A stretch of 64,000 nt of DNA from Burkholderiales bacterium (GCA_027486725.1 JAIXOP010000013.1:52977-116976); one strand, 5' to 3'; shown: positions 51,148-60,570, counted from the stretch's first letter. Numbers and translations are program-made. Notes: a model not told the origin generated them from the letters alone.

Positions 51148-53970
51148 CTAATTCGCCACCACCTTCTCAGATTTCTTCTGGGCCTGCACATCCGCCGGAG
51201 CAAAGGGGAAACGCTGCCACTGCTTCTTTCCGTAGGCCTGCGTGAAGTCGCTGAAGTGCGGGCTGGCGGGGTCGGTGGACTGTGAGTAGGTCACAAAGCC
51301 CTCGGCCAGCGGATTGCCCGCGCTGTCCCAAGTCACGGTGTGGATGTAGCTGTTGCCATAGACCACGTTGTACTTGCCCGACTGCAAGAGGCTATCAGCC
51401 GCCCCCTGGGTGGAGATGATGGTGAAGGCACCCGTGCCCCCCTCGCCTCCGGGGATGGGGATCGGCGCGTTGCCCGGACCGCGATTCACGCCCGAGATCT
51501 GAAGGGCAGAGAGCGGCGCATCGAGTGCCACACCGGCCGCCACGATCTCGTCGGCCGCAGCAATGAATGCCTGGATGGCCTGCGGGTTGGTGGGATTGAG
51601 GCCTCGGGGCGTGGTGAAGGCCGAGTCGCCCGTCGCCGAAAAGCCCGTGGCGAAGATATCCGTGGGCAGGGGAATGGGAAGTGGGTTGGCCGGCAGCGGC
51701 AGGCCCAGCGGCAGGGTCAGGGTCATGCCCCCCAGACTGATGGATGGCGGAGCATTGAGCTTGCGCCAGAACTCGCGCCAGATGTGGCTGCCGGGTTTGG
51801 CGGCGGCGTCCACATTGTCTCGGCCATCCCACCCGGCGAGCACCTGGCAGGCGCGTGCCGCGTTGGCATTCTGGGCCACCAGCGGATTGGCGCAGATGGC
51901 GCCGGGTGCGGTGCCAATCACGCCGTCTTTGGCGATCTCCCAGCTGTAGATGTCGCTGCGCAGAACAACCTCCTGGAGGTTGGTGGCCATCACCTTGTTG
52001 GGATTGAAGAAGTCGGTGTTGTTCACCGCCAACTTGCCGCCCATGGCGCCATCGGGGCCACTGAGACCATCGCCCCGAATGGCCCGCTCGGCCTGCAGGA
52101 TGCAGAGCCGGGTGCGCAGGGTGCGGGGTGCATTCTCATCACCGATGATGCGGGCAAAGCCCGTGAGCCGCTCGCGGGGATTTGTCAGCCAATACGAGTC
52201 GTTGCAGTTGTGCACGTAGTCGTCGCGCTGGATCTTGGGCAGATTCCCAGGGCCAAAGATGCCGGGCACCGGGGCATCGGCATCGGTATCCCACTCGCAC
52301 TGGGAGAGCGAGCCCGCCATCACAGGCAGGCCCGGGGCCACCTGGGCCACCACCTGGCCCACCAGGGTGGCAGCGCAGGGCGAGGGCGGCGCGAGCTTGG
52401 CATCGGGCACGTTGGGTACCACCGTCACATCGCCGTAGTAGGCCTTGCCGTTGGGCCCACTGGCCACGGTGTTCACCCAGGGCACGCCCAATTCCGTGCC
52501 GTGCAGCGAAATGAATTCGTCGAGCGACTTGGCACGGTTCCACTCACCAAACTGGTTGATGAGGCGGTCGTTTTCCAGGTTCGCATCGCGGATGGTGTAG
52601 GCCACGGCCGGCGACCAGGTGAGGATGGGCACACCGGCTGCGCCCAGGGTGAACATCGGCCCGTAGTGGCTCTTGTAGAGCGTGCGGTTCTGGGTGGTGA
52701 GGCTGCCATCGGCCTGCTTGACCTCGATGGTCAGCGGCACGGCCGTCATGTCCCGCATCTCGCCATCATAAAAATACTGCGTGGGGTTGGATGGATTGAG
52801 CACCAATTCATAGAGCGTGAATCGATAGGCGGTGGAGACCGTGTGGCTCCAGGCCACGGCCTTGTTGAAGCCAATGAGCACCGCAGGCACGCCGTAGAGC
52901 GAGGAGCCCATGATGTCGAGCTCGCCCGGGATGGTGCTGTGGCTGATGTAGAGCCGCTCGGTGCCGCGCCAAGGGAAGTGCGGGTTGCCAAAGACGATCG
53001 GCTGGCCCGTGGCCGAGACATCCTTGCCGAAGGCATACATATTGCTGCCGAACTTGTCGTGCTCCTTTAGGCGGCCCAAGCCCCCCGGGTCGGACTGGAG
53101 CGCAGCGGTTTTCTGCGCCACCGCCTCGGGGCTGAGCTCCGAGACGCCCGGCAGGCTGGGCGCCATCCCCAGGGCCTGCTGCAGCATGGAAAGAATGCCC
53201 TGGATGGGCTCGAGGATCGTGTTGATCAGATCGCGCAGGGGCTCGGGGAGCTGGCCCAGCACCGGGGCGAGCAGGCCGGTGGCCGTATCCACGCTGGGCG
53301 GCTGGGTGTTGGCGATCTCGTTCACAAAGACCGAGCTGCTCGCCAGGATCGAGAGCCGCACAAAGCGGCGATACATGTCGGCCTCGGTGATGGGCTGCAG
53401 GAAGGCCTCTTGGGCACAGGCGGCATGGCGGCCGGCGTGCTGGCCGCCCTTCAACTCCGCCATGTATTGGTTGAAGCCTGCGGTGTAGCCAGTGACCAGC
53501 TCTTTGAAGTCGGCCTTGGTTCGGTCGCGGGTGCGCTGCCAGGCGGCATCGTCGGCCACAAACTTCCAGAAGAAGTCTGAAGAAATGTTGTCGGCGCTCG
53601 AGCCATTGGGCTCGATGAGGTAGCTGCCCTTGTCGCCTCCCACCCCAAAGAACTTGGCCCGCTCTCCGCGGATGGTGATGAAGTCTTCCATCATCACGCA
53701 GAGGTTGTCCTCGGCGAAGGCGTAGCCCTGGCCAAAGCCCAGGTCGCCATAGGAGTTGGCGGTGATGTGGGGGATGCCCATGTCGGTGCGCACAATGGTG
53801 GCGGAGTACTTGCCCTCGGGCTTCTGGCCGCCCCCGCCCCCGCCAGTGCTCAGGTCATCCCCGCCGCAGGCGGCCAGCAGCAACGCTGCCGCCACCGAGG
53901 CGACCACAGGCTTCATCGCGGACCTCAAAGCAAGGCCGAACTTTTGAGAAACAGCAGAGGGCTGGTGCAT
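51148..53970 (-). CDS. Penicillin acylase-family Ntn-hydrolase, lipoprotein
   Basis: 940 residues from ATG 53970 (GGAG six bases upstream; ATGs at 53976 and 54036 are alternatives). The signal peptide ends in a lipobox LLAAC (Cys35), followed by a Gly-rich linker. It is a self-processing S45 acylase: the new N-terminal nucleophile is Ser309 in KFGSNMYAFG, with GNPHFPWRGTERLY and the conserved NHxx-type features downstream; alpha-chain signature MGIPHITANSYGDLGFGQGYAFAEDNL. Members hydrolyse aculeacin, N-acyl-homoserine lactones, cephalosporins or other amides; substrate unknown. Two Cys-rich stretches and a Pro-rich region near the C-terminus are unusual embellishments. Confidence 0.85.
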   Translation of the reverse strand: MHQPSAVSQKFGLALRSAMKPVVASVAAALLLAACGGDDLSTGGGGGGQKPEGKYSATIVRTDMGIPHITANSYGDLGFGQGYAFAEDNLCVMMEDFITIRGERAKFFGVGGDKGSYLIEPNGSSADNISSDFFWKFVADDAAWQRTRDRTKADFKELVTGYTAGFNQYMAELKGGQHAGRHAACAQEAFLQPITEADMYRRFVRLSILASSSVFVNEIANTQPPSVDTATGLLAPVLGQLPEPLRDLINTILEPIQGILSMLQQALGMAPSLPGVSELSPEAVAQKTAALQSDPGGLGRLKEHDKFGSNMYAFGKDVSATGQPIVFGNPHFPWRGTERLYISHSTIPGELDIMGSSLYGVPAVLIGFNKAVAWSHTVSTAYRFTLYELVLNPSNPTQYFYDGEMRDMTAVPLTIEVKQADGSLTTQNRTLYKSHYGPMFTLGAAGVPILTWSPAVAYTIRDANLENDRLINQFGEWNRAKSLDEFISLHGTELGVPWVNTVASGPNGKAYYGDVTVVPNVPDAKLAPPSPCAATLVGQVVAQVAPGLPVMAGSLSQCEWDTDADAPVPGIFGPGNLPKIQRDDYVHNCNDSYWLTNPRERLTGFARIIGDENAPRTLRTRLCILQAERAIRGDGLSGPDGAMGGKLAVNNTDFFNPNKVMATNLQEVVLRSDIYSWEIAKDGVIGTAPGAICANPLVAQNANAARACQVLAGWDGRDNVDAAAKPGSHIWREFWRKLNAPPSISLGGMTLTLPLGLPLPANPLPIPLPTDIFATGFSATGDSAFTTPRGLNPTNPQAIQAFIAAADEIVAAGVALDAPLSALQISGVNRGPGNAPIPIPGGEGGTGAFTIISTQGAADSLLQSGKYNVVYGNSYIHTVTWDSAGNPLAEGFVTYSQSTDPASPHFSDFTQAYGKKQWQRFPFAPADVQAQKKSEKVVAN

Positions 53971-54102
53971 CGACATCTCCAATGAATGGATTTCAATGCA
54001 CGCAGACTGCCCCACCCGCTCTCCCCTGCCCAGCAAGGGAGCCTTTCACTCGGGAAAGCCCTGCCGGAGCACCGGGGCCGGGGTGCCGGGGCGGCGGGCC
54101 TT

Positions 54103-57100
54103 CTACCTCGCGCGGCGAAGCAGCCGGCCCAGATCGTCCAGGTAGGTGTAGACCACGGGGATCACCAAGAGCGAGAGGAAGGTGCTCGTGATGAGCCCGC
54201 CGATCACGGCCACGGCCATGGGCTGACGGAAGCTCGGATCGGCCCCCAGGCCCAGGGCGATGGGCATCATGCCGGCGCCCATGGCGATGGTGGTCATGAT
54301 GATGGGCTGGGCCCGCTTGCGGCAGGCATCGAGCAGGGCATCGTGGCGAGAGAGCCCGGCCTGCTCGGCAATCACGGCGTAGTCGACGAGCAGGATGGAG
54401 TTCTTGGTGGCGATGCCCATCAGCATGATCAGGCCAATGAGCGAGGGCATGGAGAAGGCGCTGTTGGTGGCCAAGAGCGCCACAAACGCCCCGCCCAGAG
54501 ACAGCGGCAGCGCTGCCAGGATGGTGATGGGCTGCAGCACGCCCTTAAAGAGCAGCACCAGCACCAGGTAGATGCAGACCACGCCAGTGAGCATGGCCAG
54601 GCCGAAACTCGCAAAGAGCTCGCCCATCACCTCGGCATCGCCCACCGTGGTGCGGGAGACGCCCGCGGGCAGATTCAGAAGGCTCGGGAGCTTCTCCACC
54701 TGCGCAATCACATCGCCCAGCGGCAGGCCATTGAGCTCGATGTCGATGTTCACATTGCGCAGCCGGTCGTAACGGTTGATCTGCGCGGGGCCGGCCTCGA
54801 TGGAGATGTCTGCAATGGCGCGCAGGGGCACGGGGCCCGCACTGCCCATCACCGTGATCTGCCCCAGCATCGCCGGGTCCTGGCGGGCCCAGTCGGGGAG
54901 CTGCACGCGGATGGGCACCTGGCGCGACGAGAGGTTCAACTTCGGCAGGGCCGTGTCGAAATCGCCGCTGGTGGCCACACGCAGGGCATCGGCGATCTGG
55001 GCGCTGGTCACACCCGCGGCTGAGGCGCGAGCCGAATCGGGGCGGACCACCACCTCGGGCCGCACGAGGCTTGCCGAGCTCTTGATGTTGCCCAGGCCCG
55101 GAATGGTGCGCAGGTCGCGCTCCACCGCGCGGACTGCGGCTGTGAGGGCAGTGCCGTCTTCGGAGGCGAGCACGAGGATGTATTTCTCGCCCGAGCTGCC
55201 CAGGCCCACCGAGACGCGAGCACCGGGAATGTCGGCAAGCAGGCGGCGCAGGTCGGCCTCGATGGCCTGCTTGCGAATGCCGCTGCGCTCCTCGCGCGGG
55301 GCGAGCGTGAGGGTGAGCGTGGCCTTGCGCGCCTCGGCGGCGCCGCCCGGAAGGAACGGATCGCTGCCCGCAGCGCCCCCGCCCACGGCGGTGTAGACCT
55401 GACGCACCTGGGGGTGGCTTGCGACCTTGGCGCGGGCGAGCTCGGCGAGCTGACGCGTGTCCTCGAAGCGGCTGCCGGGCGGCAGCTCCAGCGAGATCTG
55501 GGTCTGCGAGAAATCATCGGGCGGGATGAACCCAGAGGGCAGCAGCGGCACCAGGGCAATGGAGAACACAAAGAAGAGGCCAGCGCCCAGGGTGGTCTTC
55601 CAGCGATGCTTCAAGCACCAGTCGGCGAGCTTCAGGTAGCCGGCCATGAAGCGCGAGGGAGGCTCGTCTTCGTGGGTGCTCACCTTCGGCGGCTTCATGA
55701 TGTAGGCCGCCATCATCGGCGTGAGCAGGCGCGCCACCAGCAGCGAGGCAAACACCGCGAGTGCTGCCGTCCAGCCGAACTGCTTAAAAAACTTGCCGGG
55801 GATGCCCGCCATGAATGCGGTGGGCAGGAAAACCGCAATCAGGGTGAAGGTCGTGGCGATGACCGCCAGGCCAATCTCGTCGGCTGCCTCGCGGGCAGCC
55901 ACGAGGGGGGGCTTGCCCATCTTCTGATGGCGCACGATGTTCTCGATCTCGACGATCGCGTCGTCCACCAGAATGCCCACCACCAGCGAGAGGCTCAGCA
56001 GCGTGACCACATTGATGGAGAAGTCGAAGAGGACCATTCCGAAGAAAGCCGGCAGGATGGAAAGCGGCAGTGCCGTGGCCGCCACGAAGGTGGCGCGCCA
56101 GTCGCGCAGAAAGAACCAGACCACGATGATGGCGAGGATCGCGCCCTCGTAGAGCAGGGCCAGCGAGCCCTCGTAGTTCTCGCGCACGGGGTCGACCATA
56201 TTGAAGGTCTCGCCAAACACCAGGTCGGGGTTCTCGCTGCGGATCTTGGCGATCTCGGCCTTGACCTTCTCGTGGAGCTCGACCTCGCTGGCGCCCCGGC
56301 TGCGCGAGATCTCAAAGCCCACCACGGGCTTGCCATCGAGCAGGGCAATGCTGCGTCGTTCGGCAATGGTGTCCTTCACCTCGGCAACCTCTTCCAGGCG
56401 GATGCTGCGGCCCCCCGCCAGAGGAATCTCCATGGCAGAGAGCTCGGCTGCCGTTTTCACAGTGGCGAGGGTGCGCACGGCCTGCTCGCTGCCGGCGAGG
56501 TCTACGCGGCCGCCCGAGGCCTCTTGCTGCACGGCCCGCAGCTGGCGGCTGATGTCTGATGCCGTCACGCCCAGGGAGAGCATGCGGGCGGGGTCGAGCG
56601 CCACGATCACCTCGCGGGTCACACCGCCCACCCGGGCCACACGGCCCACGCCATTGATGCCCAGAAGCCGGCGTGCGACCTCGTTTTCCACAAACCACGA
56701 GAGCGACTCTTCGTCGCGGCTGGCCGAGCCAATGGAGTAGGCGATGAAGGGGGTGGCGGCCAGGTCGAGCTTGGAGATCACCGGGTCGCGCAGATCGCCG
56801 GGGAGATCGGCACGGATGCGGTTGACGGCATCGCGCACGTCGTCGAGCGCCTCGTTGGTGGTCTTCTCGAGGCGGAACTCCACCGTGATGGTGGCCAGGC
56901 CATCTTGCAGCTTGGTGTAGATGTGCTTGACGCCCGAGATGGTGGCCACGGCGTTTTCGATCTTGCGCGCGACCTCGGTCTCGAGCTGGCCCGGAGCCGC
57001 GCCGGGCAGCGCGGCCGACACGCTGATCGTGGGCAGATCGAGGTCGGGAAAGTTCTGGATCTTCATGGCCGAAAAGCCCATGAAGCCCGCAATCACGAGC

Positions 57101-57159
57101 AGGACAAAGAGAACGATCGCGGGGATCGGGTTCTTGATCGACCAGGCGGAGAAATTCAT
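54103..57159 (-). CDS. RND efflux pump inner-membrane transporter (HAE1/AcrB-like)
   Basis: 1018 residues with twelve transmembrane helices and two large periplasmic loops. N-terminus MNFSAWSIKNPIPAIVLFVLLVIAGF; the proton-relay aspartates are in VVGILVDDAIVEIENIV. The C-terminal half includes FVALLATNSAFSMPSLIGLIMLMGIATKNSILLVDYA. With the adaptor gene upstream (overlap ATGA) it should form a tripartite pump; no outer-membrane channel gene is adjacent. Substrate not predictable. Confidence 0.93.
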   Translation of the reverse strand: MNFSAWSIKNPIPAIVLFVLLVIAGFMGFSAMKIQNFPDLDLPTISVSAALPGAAPGQLETEVARKIENAVATISGVKHIYTKLQDGLATITVEFRLEKTTNEALDDVRDAVNRIRADLPGDLRDPVISKLDLAATPFIAYSIGSASRDEESLSWFVENEVARRLLGINGVGRVARVGGVTREVIVALDPARMLSLGVTASDISRQLRAVQQEASGGRVDLAGSEQAVRTLATVKTAAELSAMEIPLAGGRSIRLEEVAEVKDTIAERRSIALLDGKPVVGFEISRSRGASEVELHEKVKAEIAKIRSENPDLVFGETFNMVDPVRENYEGSLALLYEGAILAIIVVWFFLRDWRATFVAATALPLSILPAFFGMVLFDFSINVVTLLSLSLVVGILVDDAIVEIENIVRHQKMGKPPLVAAREAADEIGLAVIATTFTLIAVFLPTAFMAGIPGKFFKQFGWTAALAVFASLLVARLLTPMMAAYIMKPPKVSTHEDEPPSRFMAGYLKLADWCLKHRWKTTLGAGLFFVFSIALVPLLPSGFIPPDDFSQTQISLELPPGSRFEDTRQLAELARAKVASHPQVRQVYTAVGGGAAGSDPFLPGGAAEARKATLTLTLAPREERSGIRKQAIEADLRRLLADIPGARVSVGLGSSGEKYILVLASEDGTALTAAVRAVERDLRTIPGLGNIKSSASLVRPEVVVRPDSARASAAGVTSAQIADALRVATSGDFDTALPKLNLSSRQVPIRVQLPDWARQDPAMLGQITVMGSAGPVPLRAIADISIEAGPAQINRYDRLRNVNIDIELNGLPLGDVIAQVEKLPSLLNLPAGVSRTTVGDAEVMGELFASFGLAMLTGVVCIYLVLVLLFKGVLQPITILAALPLSLGGAFVALLATNSAFSMPSLIGLIMLMGIATKNSILLVDYAVIAEQAGLSRHDALLDACRKRAQPIIMTTIAMGAGMMPIALGLGADPSFRQPMAVAVIGGLITSTFLSLLVIPVVYTYLDDLGRLLRRAR

Positions 57160-58415
57160 TGGGCAGTGGCGGGTGCGATGGTCACGCGGTCGCCATCGGC
57201 GAGGAATGCACCGCCCCGGGCCACGATGTTGTTGTCCACGGAGATGGTGGCGGCACCCTCACCCTCAGAGTCGAGGCCGGCGATGCCCACAAAGTCGCCG
57301 TCGCGGGCGAGGACCTTGACCTTCACCGAGCGGATGCGCGCAAAGCCCGATTCTGCAGGCTCGGCAGGTTCGGCGATGAGCACCATCTCAAAGCCATCGC
57401 GCAGGACCAGGGCCGTGGCGGGCACGGCCAGCATCGGGGTCTGGGTGATGCGGATTTCACCGCGCAGGAAGCCCCCTGCCCGCAGGGATGGGTGGGGCGG
57501 AAGATCCACCAGCACAGGGCCTGTGCGGCTGCCCGAGGCCACCGCGGGCGAGACCGCCCGTACGGTGCCCACCAGGCTTGCCGGCTCGGCGGCACCCGGC
57601 GGCAGGGCGATGTCGACCGACATGCCGGGCTGGACCCGCGAGAGCTCCTCGGCGGTGAGGTCGGCCCGCCACTCCAGGCGGCCCTTCACGATGAGGCGAA
57701 AGAGCTCCTGGCCGACCGAGGCCACCGCCCCCAGGGCTGCGGTGCGGCTGGAGATGAGGCCATCGTCGGGGGCAGTGATGCGGGTCTGGGCAAGCCGGAT
57801 GTCGGCCGAGCGCAGGCGTGCGCGGGCGCTCTCGGCGCGGGCCTCGACGGTGGAGACAGCGGTTTCGGCCGCAAGCAGCGCCTGGGCGCTCACCATGCCC
57901 TGCTCGCGCAGGCTCTTCTGGCGCTCGAGGTTGGCGCGGGCCTCGGCGGCCTGGGCTGTGGCCTCGCGCACAGCAGCGGCTGCCTGGTCGCGCTCGGCGC
58001 GAACGCTGGCGGATTCGTATTCGGCGAGCAGGTCGCCCTTCTTCACCTGCTGGCCCACCTCGGCCACGATGCGGGCCATGGCGATGCCAGGGATTTCGGC
58101 ACCAATGATGGCCTCGCGCCAGGGCTGGATGGCGCCGCTGGCGCCCAGCCGCTGCGACATGGTGCGCTGGGCGGGGCGCAGGGTCTGGACGGTGAGAGCC
58201 GAGGCGCCGGGGGCTGCGGATGTGGCTGAGTTCGTCTCTGCCCCGCCCTTTGACTTATTGCCCTGCCCTCCCCCGCCGGAGATGACCAGCGCGGCCACGG
58301 CGCCGAGGGCTGCCGCACCGGCGAGGCCCAATAGGAGACCGACGCGCTTTTGAGAGATGGCGGGGAAATCTTTGTCGAGCAGCCGCTGCGCGAATCTTGG
58401 GGGGGAGAGTTTCAT
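57156..58415 (-). CDS. RND efflux periplasmic adaptor (membrane fusion protein)
   Basis: 419 residues; an N-terminal membrane anchor (VGLLLGLAGAAALGAVAALVIS, about residues 25-47), then the lipoyl halves, an alpha-hairpin coiled coil (ALLAEYESASVRAERDQAAAAVREATAQAAEARANLERQK) and beta-barrel domains typical of AcrA/MexA-type adaptors. The start overlaps the stop of the RelE/ParE-like toxin gene (ATGA), and its stop overlaps the transporter start, so the toxin-antitoxin and pump genes share one transcript by layout. Confidence 0.9.
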   Translation of the reverse strand: MKLSPPRFAQRLLDKDFPAISQKRVGLLLGLAGAAALGAVAALVISGGGGQGNKSKGGAETNSATSAAPGASALTVQTLRPAQRTMSQRLGASGAIQPWREAIIGAEIPGIAMARIVAEVGQQVKKGDLLAEYESASVRAERDQAAAAVREATAQAAEARANLERQKSLREQGMVSAQALLAAETAVSTVEARAESARARLRSADIRLAQTRITAPDDGLISSRTAALGAVASVGQELFRLIVKGRLEWRADLTAEELSRVQPGMSVDIALPPGAAEPASLVGTVRAVSPAVASGSRTGPVLVDLPPHPSLRAGGFLRGEIRITQTPMLAVPATALVLRDGFEMVLIAEPAEPAESGFARIRSVKVKVLARDGDFVGIAGLDSEGEGAATISVDNNIVARGGAFLADGDRVTIAPATAQ

Positions 58416-58699
58416 CGGGTTTGGCGTTTGGTGTCGCGGTAGAAGTTTTCGTGGGACCCCAGGGCCTCCAGCATGACCAGGCGCACTTGGTCATCGCGGG
58501 TGTAGCCCAACAGGTAGAGCTGGCTGCCGATCTTGAATTTGTAGACCCAGAGTTGGGCAAGGTCGCCCTTCTTTCGTTCACCCAGGCTCGGGTCTTGGGC
58601 AATCGACTCGACCGCTTGATCGACGGCTCCCTGCAGGCCGGGCAAGAGCTTTTTATATACGCGGGCAAAGCGGCGCGTCTGCAGCACCTGGTGCGGCAT
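58412..58699 (-). CDS. RelE/ParE-superfamily toxin
   Basis: 95-residue basic protein with RelE/ParE features: ARVYKKLLPGLQGAVDQAVESIAQDPSLGERKKGDLAQLWVYKF and the C-terminal beta-strands YLLGYTRDDQVRLVMLEALGSHENFYRD. RelE members cleave mRNA on ribosomes while ParE members poison gyrase; this one cannot be split by sequence alone. It follows the antitoxin by 8 bases, and its stop overlaps the adaptor gene. Confidence 0.82.
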   Translation of the reverse strand: MPHQVLQTRRFARVYKKLLPGLQGAVDQAVESIAQDPSLGERKKGDLAQLWVYKFKIGSQLYLLGYTRDDQVRLVMLEALGSHENFYRDTKRQTR

Positions 58700-58707
58700 T
58701 GCCCAGT

Positions 58708-58935
58708 TTATTTCTTGCCGCGCGGCACGAAGGGCGTCGCTTCGTCGGGCGACTCGGCCATCGACATCAGAGACTCGGCGATGAACGAGGCCGGCAGATC
58801 CGGGTTGTCGAGTGCGGCACGGCCGACCTTGGCCCAGAACTCCACCTGGCCCTGCACTGTGCGGAATTCGGCCTTGGCCGCGGCCCTGGCTTCGGCCACC
58901 AGGGTTTCATCAATTCGAACCGACACACTCGACAT
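58708..58935 (-). CDS. ParD-like ribbon-helix-helix antitoxin
   Basis: 75 residues; the N-terminal MSSVSVRIDETLVAEARAAAKAEFRTVQGQVEFWAKVGRAAL is a ribbon-helix-helix DNA-binding domain, the C-terminal half is the toxin-binding region. It starts with ATG 58935 after an AAAGGAG Shine-Dalgarno and precedes the toxin gene. Autoregulation via the palindrome upstream is expected for the family. Confidence 0.82.
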   Translation of the reverse strand: MSSVSVRIDETLVAEARAAAKAEFRTVQGQVEFWAKVGRAALDNPDLPASFIAESLMSMAESPDEATPFVPRGKK

Positions 58936-58953
58936 GGGAGACGCTCCTTTACC

Positions 58954-58962
58954 ACAATTGTA
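58954..58962 (-). promoter_or_regulatory. Promoter -10 / palindrome of the parD-relE-efflux operon
   Basis: Minus-strand TACAAT (58957-58962) overlaps the palindrome ACAATTGT (58954-58961), about 20 bases upstream of the antitoxin start. A -10 box inside a palindrome suits antitoxin autorepression. The -35 is weak. Confidence 0.45.
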
Positions 58963-59022
58963 GACGGGATTTGCCTACTGAACTAGCCGCCTTGGCATCG
59001 GGCGGCTGACACCCCCGTCCTT

Positions 59023-60117
59023 TTATTTGGCTGCGTAACGCGGGTAGTCCGTGTAGCCCTTCTCTGCGCCGCCATAGAAGGTGGCCTGATCGGGCGTGTT
59101 GAGCGGCCAATTGTTTTTGAAGCGCGCCACCAGATCGGGGTTGGCGAGGAAGGGCACGCCATAGGCGACCCAGTCGGCCGCGCCCGAGGACACGGCGGCA
59201 TCGCCCATCTCGCGGGTGTAGCCGTTGTTCACCAGGGTGGTGTGGCCACCGGCCGCCTTGAAGGTGGCGCGAAGGGCGGCGAAGTCCACTAGGTCGGTCG
59301 CGCGCTCGCCACCCGTCTGGCCCTCGATGATGTGCAGATAGGCGAGCTTCTGGCTGCCCAGGAACTGGGCCACGGCCGAGAAGGTCTCGGCGGGCTTGGC
59401 ATCGGCGATGTCGTTGAAGCCCGAGACCGGCGAGATGCGGCAGCCCACGCGTTGGGCGGGGGCATGGCGGAGCACCTCGGCCACGACCTCCTTCAGAAAG
59501 CGCAGGCGGTTGTCGACCGAGCCGCCGTAGGCATCGGTGCGCTGGTTGCTGCCACTGCGCAGGAACTGGTCGATCAGGTAGCCGTTGGCGGCGTGGACCT
59601 CGACCATGTCGAAGCCGGCAGCCATGGCGCGGCGGGTGGCCTCGCCATAAGCAGAGACCACCTCGCGGATCTGGGCCTCGCTCATGGCCTGGGGCTCGGA
59701 GCAATCCACGAAGCCTTCGACCGTGTAGGCCTTCATGTTGGCGCGAATGGCCGAGGGGGCCAGGGGCGCGGCGCCGCCCGGCTGGAAGCTGGTGTGGGAA
59801 ATGCGGCCCACATGCCAGAGCTGCAGGCAGGCCTTGCCGCCCTGGGCATGGATGGCCGAGACCACGGATTTCCAGCCTGCCTCTTGGGCATCGGTGTGGA
59901 TGCCGGGGGTGGCGATGTATCCCTGGCCCGTGGGGTGCACCTGGGTGGCCTCGGTGATGATGAGGCCTGCGCTGGCGCGCTGGGCGTAGTACTCGGCCAT
60001 GAGTGCCGTGGGCACGCCGCCCTCGCCGGCGCGGCTGCGGGTGAGCGGCGCCATCACCATGCGGTTGGCAAAAGAGAGGTCACCAACGGTGAGGGGGCTA
60101 AAGAGGGTCGTGGACAT
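59023..60117 (-). CDS. nemA: Alkene reductase, Old Yellow Enzyme family
   Basis: 364-residue FMN-binding TIM-barrel oxidoreductase. Signature segments: LFSPLTVGDLSFANRMVMAPLTRSRA at the start, CLQLWHVGRISHTSFQPGG, VEVHAANGYLIDQFLRSGSNQRTDAYGGS and the C-terminal GVPFLANPDL. It reduces activated alkenes, quinones or N-ethylmaleimide-type electrophiles using NADPH. ATG 60117. Monocistronic between the toxin-antitoxin/efflux operon and phd. Confidence 0.93.
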   Translation of the reverse strand: MSTTLFSPLTVGDLSFANRMVMAPLTRSRAGEGGVPTALMAEYYAQRASAGLIITEATQVHPTGQGYIATPGIHTDAQEAGWKSVVSAIHAQGGKACLQLWHVGRISHTSFQPGGAAPLAPSAIRANMKAYTVEGFVDCSEPQAMSEAQIREVVSAYGEATRRAMAAGFDMVEVHAANGYLIDQFLRSGSNQRTDAYGGSVDNRLRFLKEVVAEVLRHAPAQRVGCRISPVSGFNDIADAKPAETFSAVAQFLGSQKLAYLHIIEGQTGGERATDLVDFAALRATFKAAGGHTTLVNNGYTREMGDAAVSSGAADWVAYGVPFLANPDLVARFKNNWPLNTPDQATFYGGAEKGYTDYPRYAAK

Positions 60118-60238
60118 GGGAGGACTCCGGTGGGGGTGAGATGCCGCACTGTGGCAGATGTGGGGAATGTCCGCGTGCGAGGGGCGTGGGGGCAGCGTTC
60201 AAAAGGATTGAATGGGGGGCTCACTATGGACCTCCCCA

Positions 60239-60526
60239 TCATTTTGGATTGTGTTCTCCCTGACCCCGACCGCCTCGAGCATTTCGACGAGAGACCTTGA
60301 ACTCTTCAACAAGGTCGTCTTCGGCAACCTGATGGGCTTTTAATGCTTGCTCCAATGCCGTTCCTGCCTCTCTGAGCTGCGATACCTCAGCGGCGGTCTT
60401 GTTGCTTACGGGGACGAAGTAGCCAATGGTCTGGCCGTGTCTTTTCACAGCCACTGGGCTCTTGGCAGAAAGGTATGTGGCCAAATCGGCGCGGAATTCA
60501 CGAACGCCCACTTTGATGGTTTCCAT
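60239..60526 (-). CDS. Phd/YefM-family antitoxin, orphan
   Basis: 95 residues; the N-terminal IKVGVREFRADLATYLSAKSPVAVKRHGQTIGYFVPV matches the Phd/YefM DNA-binding fold. The C-terminal part (AEDDLVEEFKVSRRNARGGRGQGEHNPK) is positively charged and may be frame-altered. No toxin gene follows: the next in-frame start (ATGATG at 60242) opens only a 62-codon ORF with no toxin features that crosses into the nemA promoter. A strong palindromic operator sits upstream, so the gene looks functional but toxinless, perhaps a decayed module or one acting as a trans-antitoxin. Confidence 0.8.
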   Translation of the reverse strand: METIKVGVREFRADLATYLSAKSPVAVKRHGQTIGYFVPVSNKTAAEVSQLREAGTALEQALKAHQVAEDDLVEEFKVSRRNARGGRGQGEHNPK

Positions 60527-60545
60527 AGAGACAGGCTCCCCGTTG

Positions 60546-60570
60546 ATTGTGTACCACGAGTGTACACAAT
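60546..60570. promoter_or_regulatory. Palindromic operator upstream of phd
   Basis: ATTGTGTAC (60546-60554) and GTACACAAT (60562-60570) are a perfect 9-bp inverted repeat with a 7-bp spacer, including TGTACC/TGTACA hexamers like those bound by YefM. It is 20 bases upstream of the phd ATG, consistent with autoregulation. Confidence 0.75.

Noticed and set aside
60054..60242. A 62-codon ORF directly after phd, a candidate toxin
   Set aside because: Pro/Thr/Arg-rich, no PIN, RelE or Doc features, and it runs into the start of nemA on the same strand; more likely chance.
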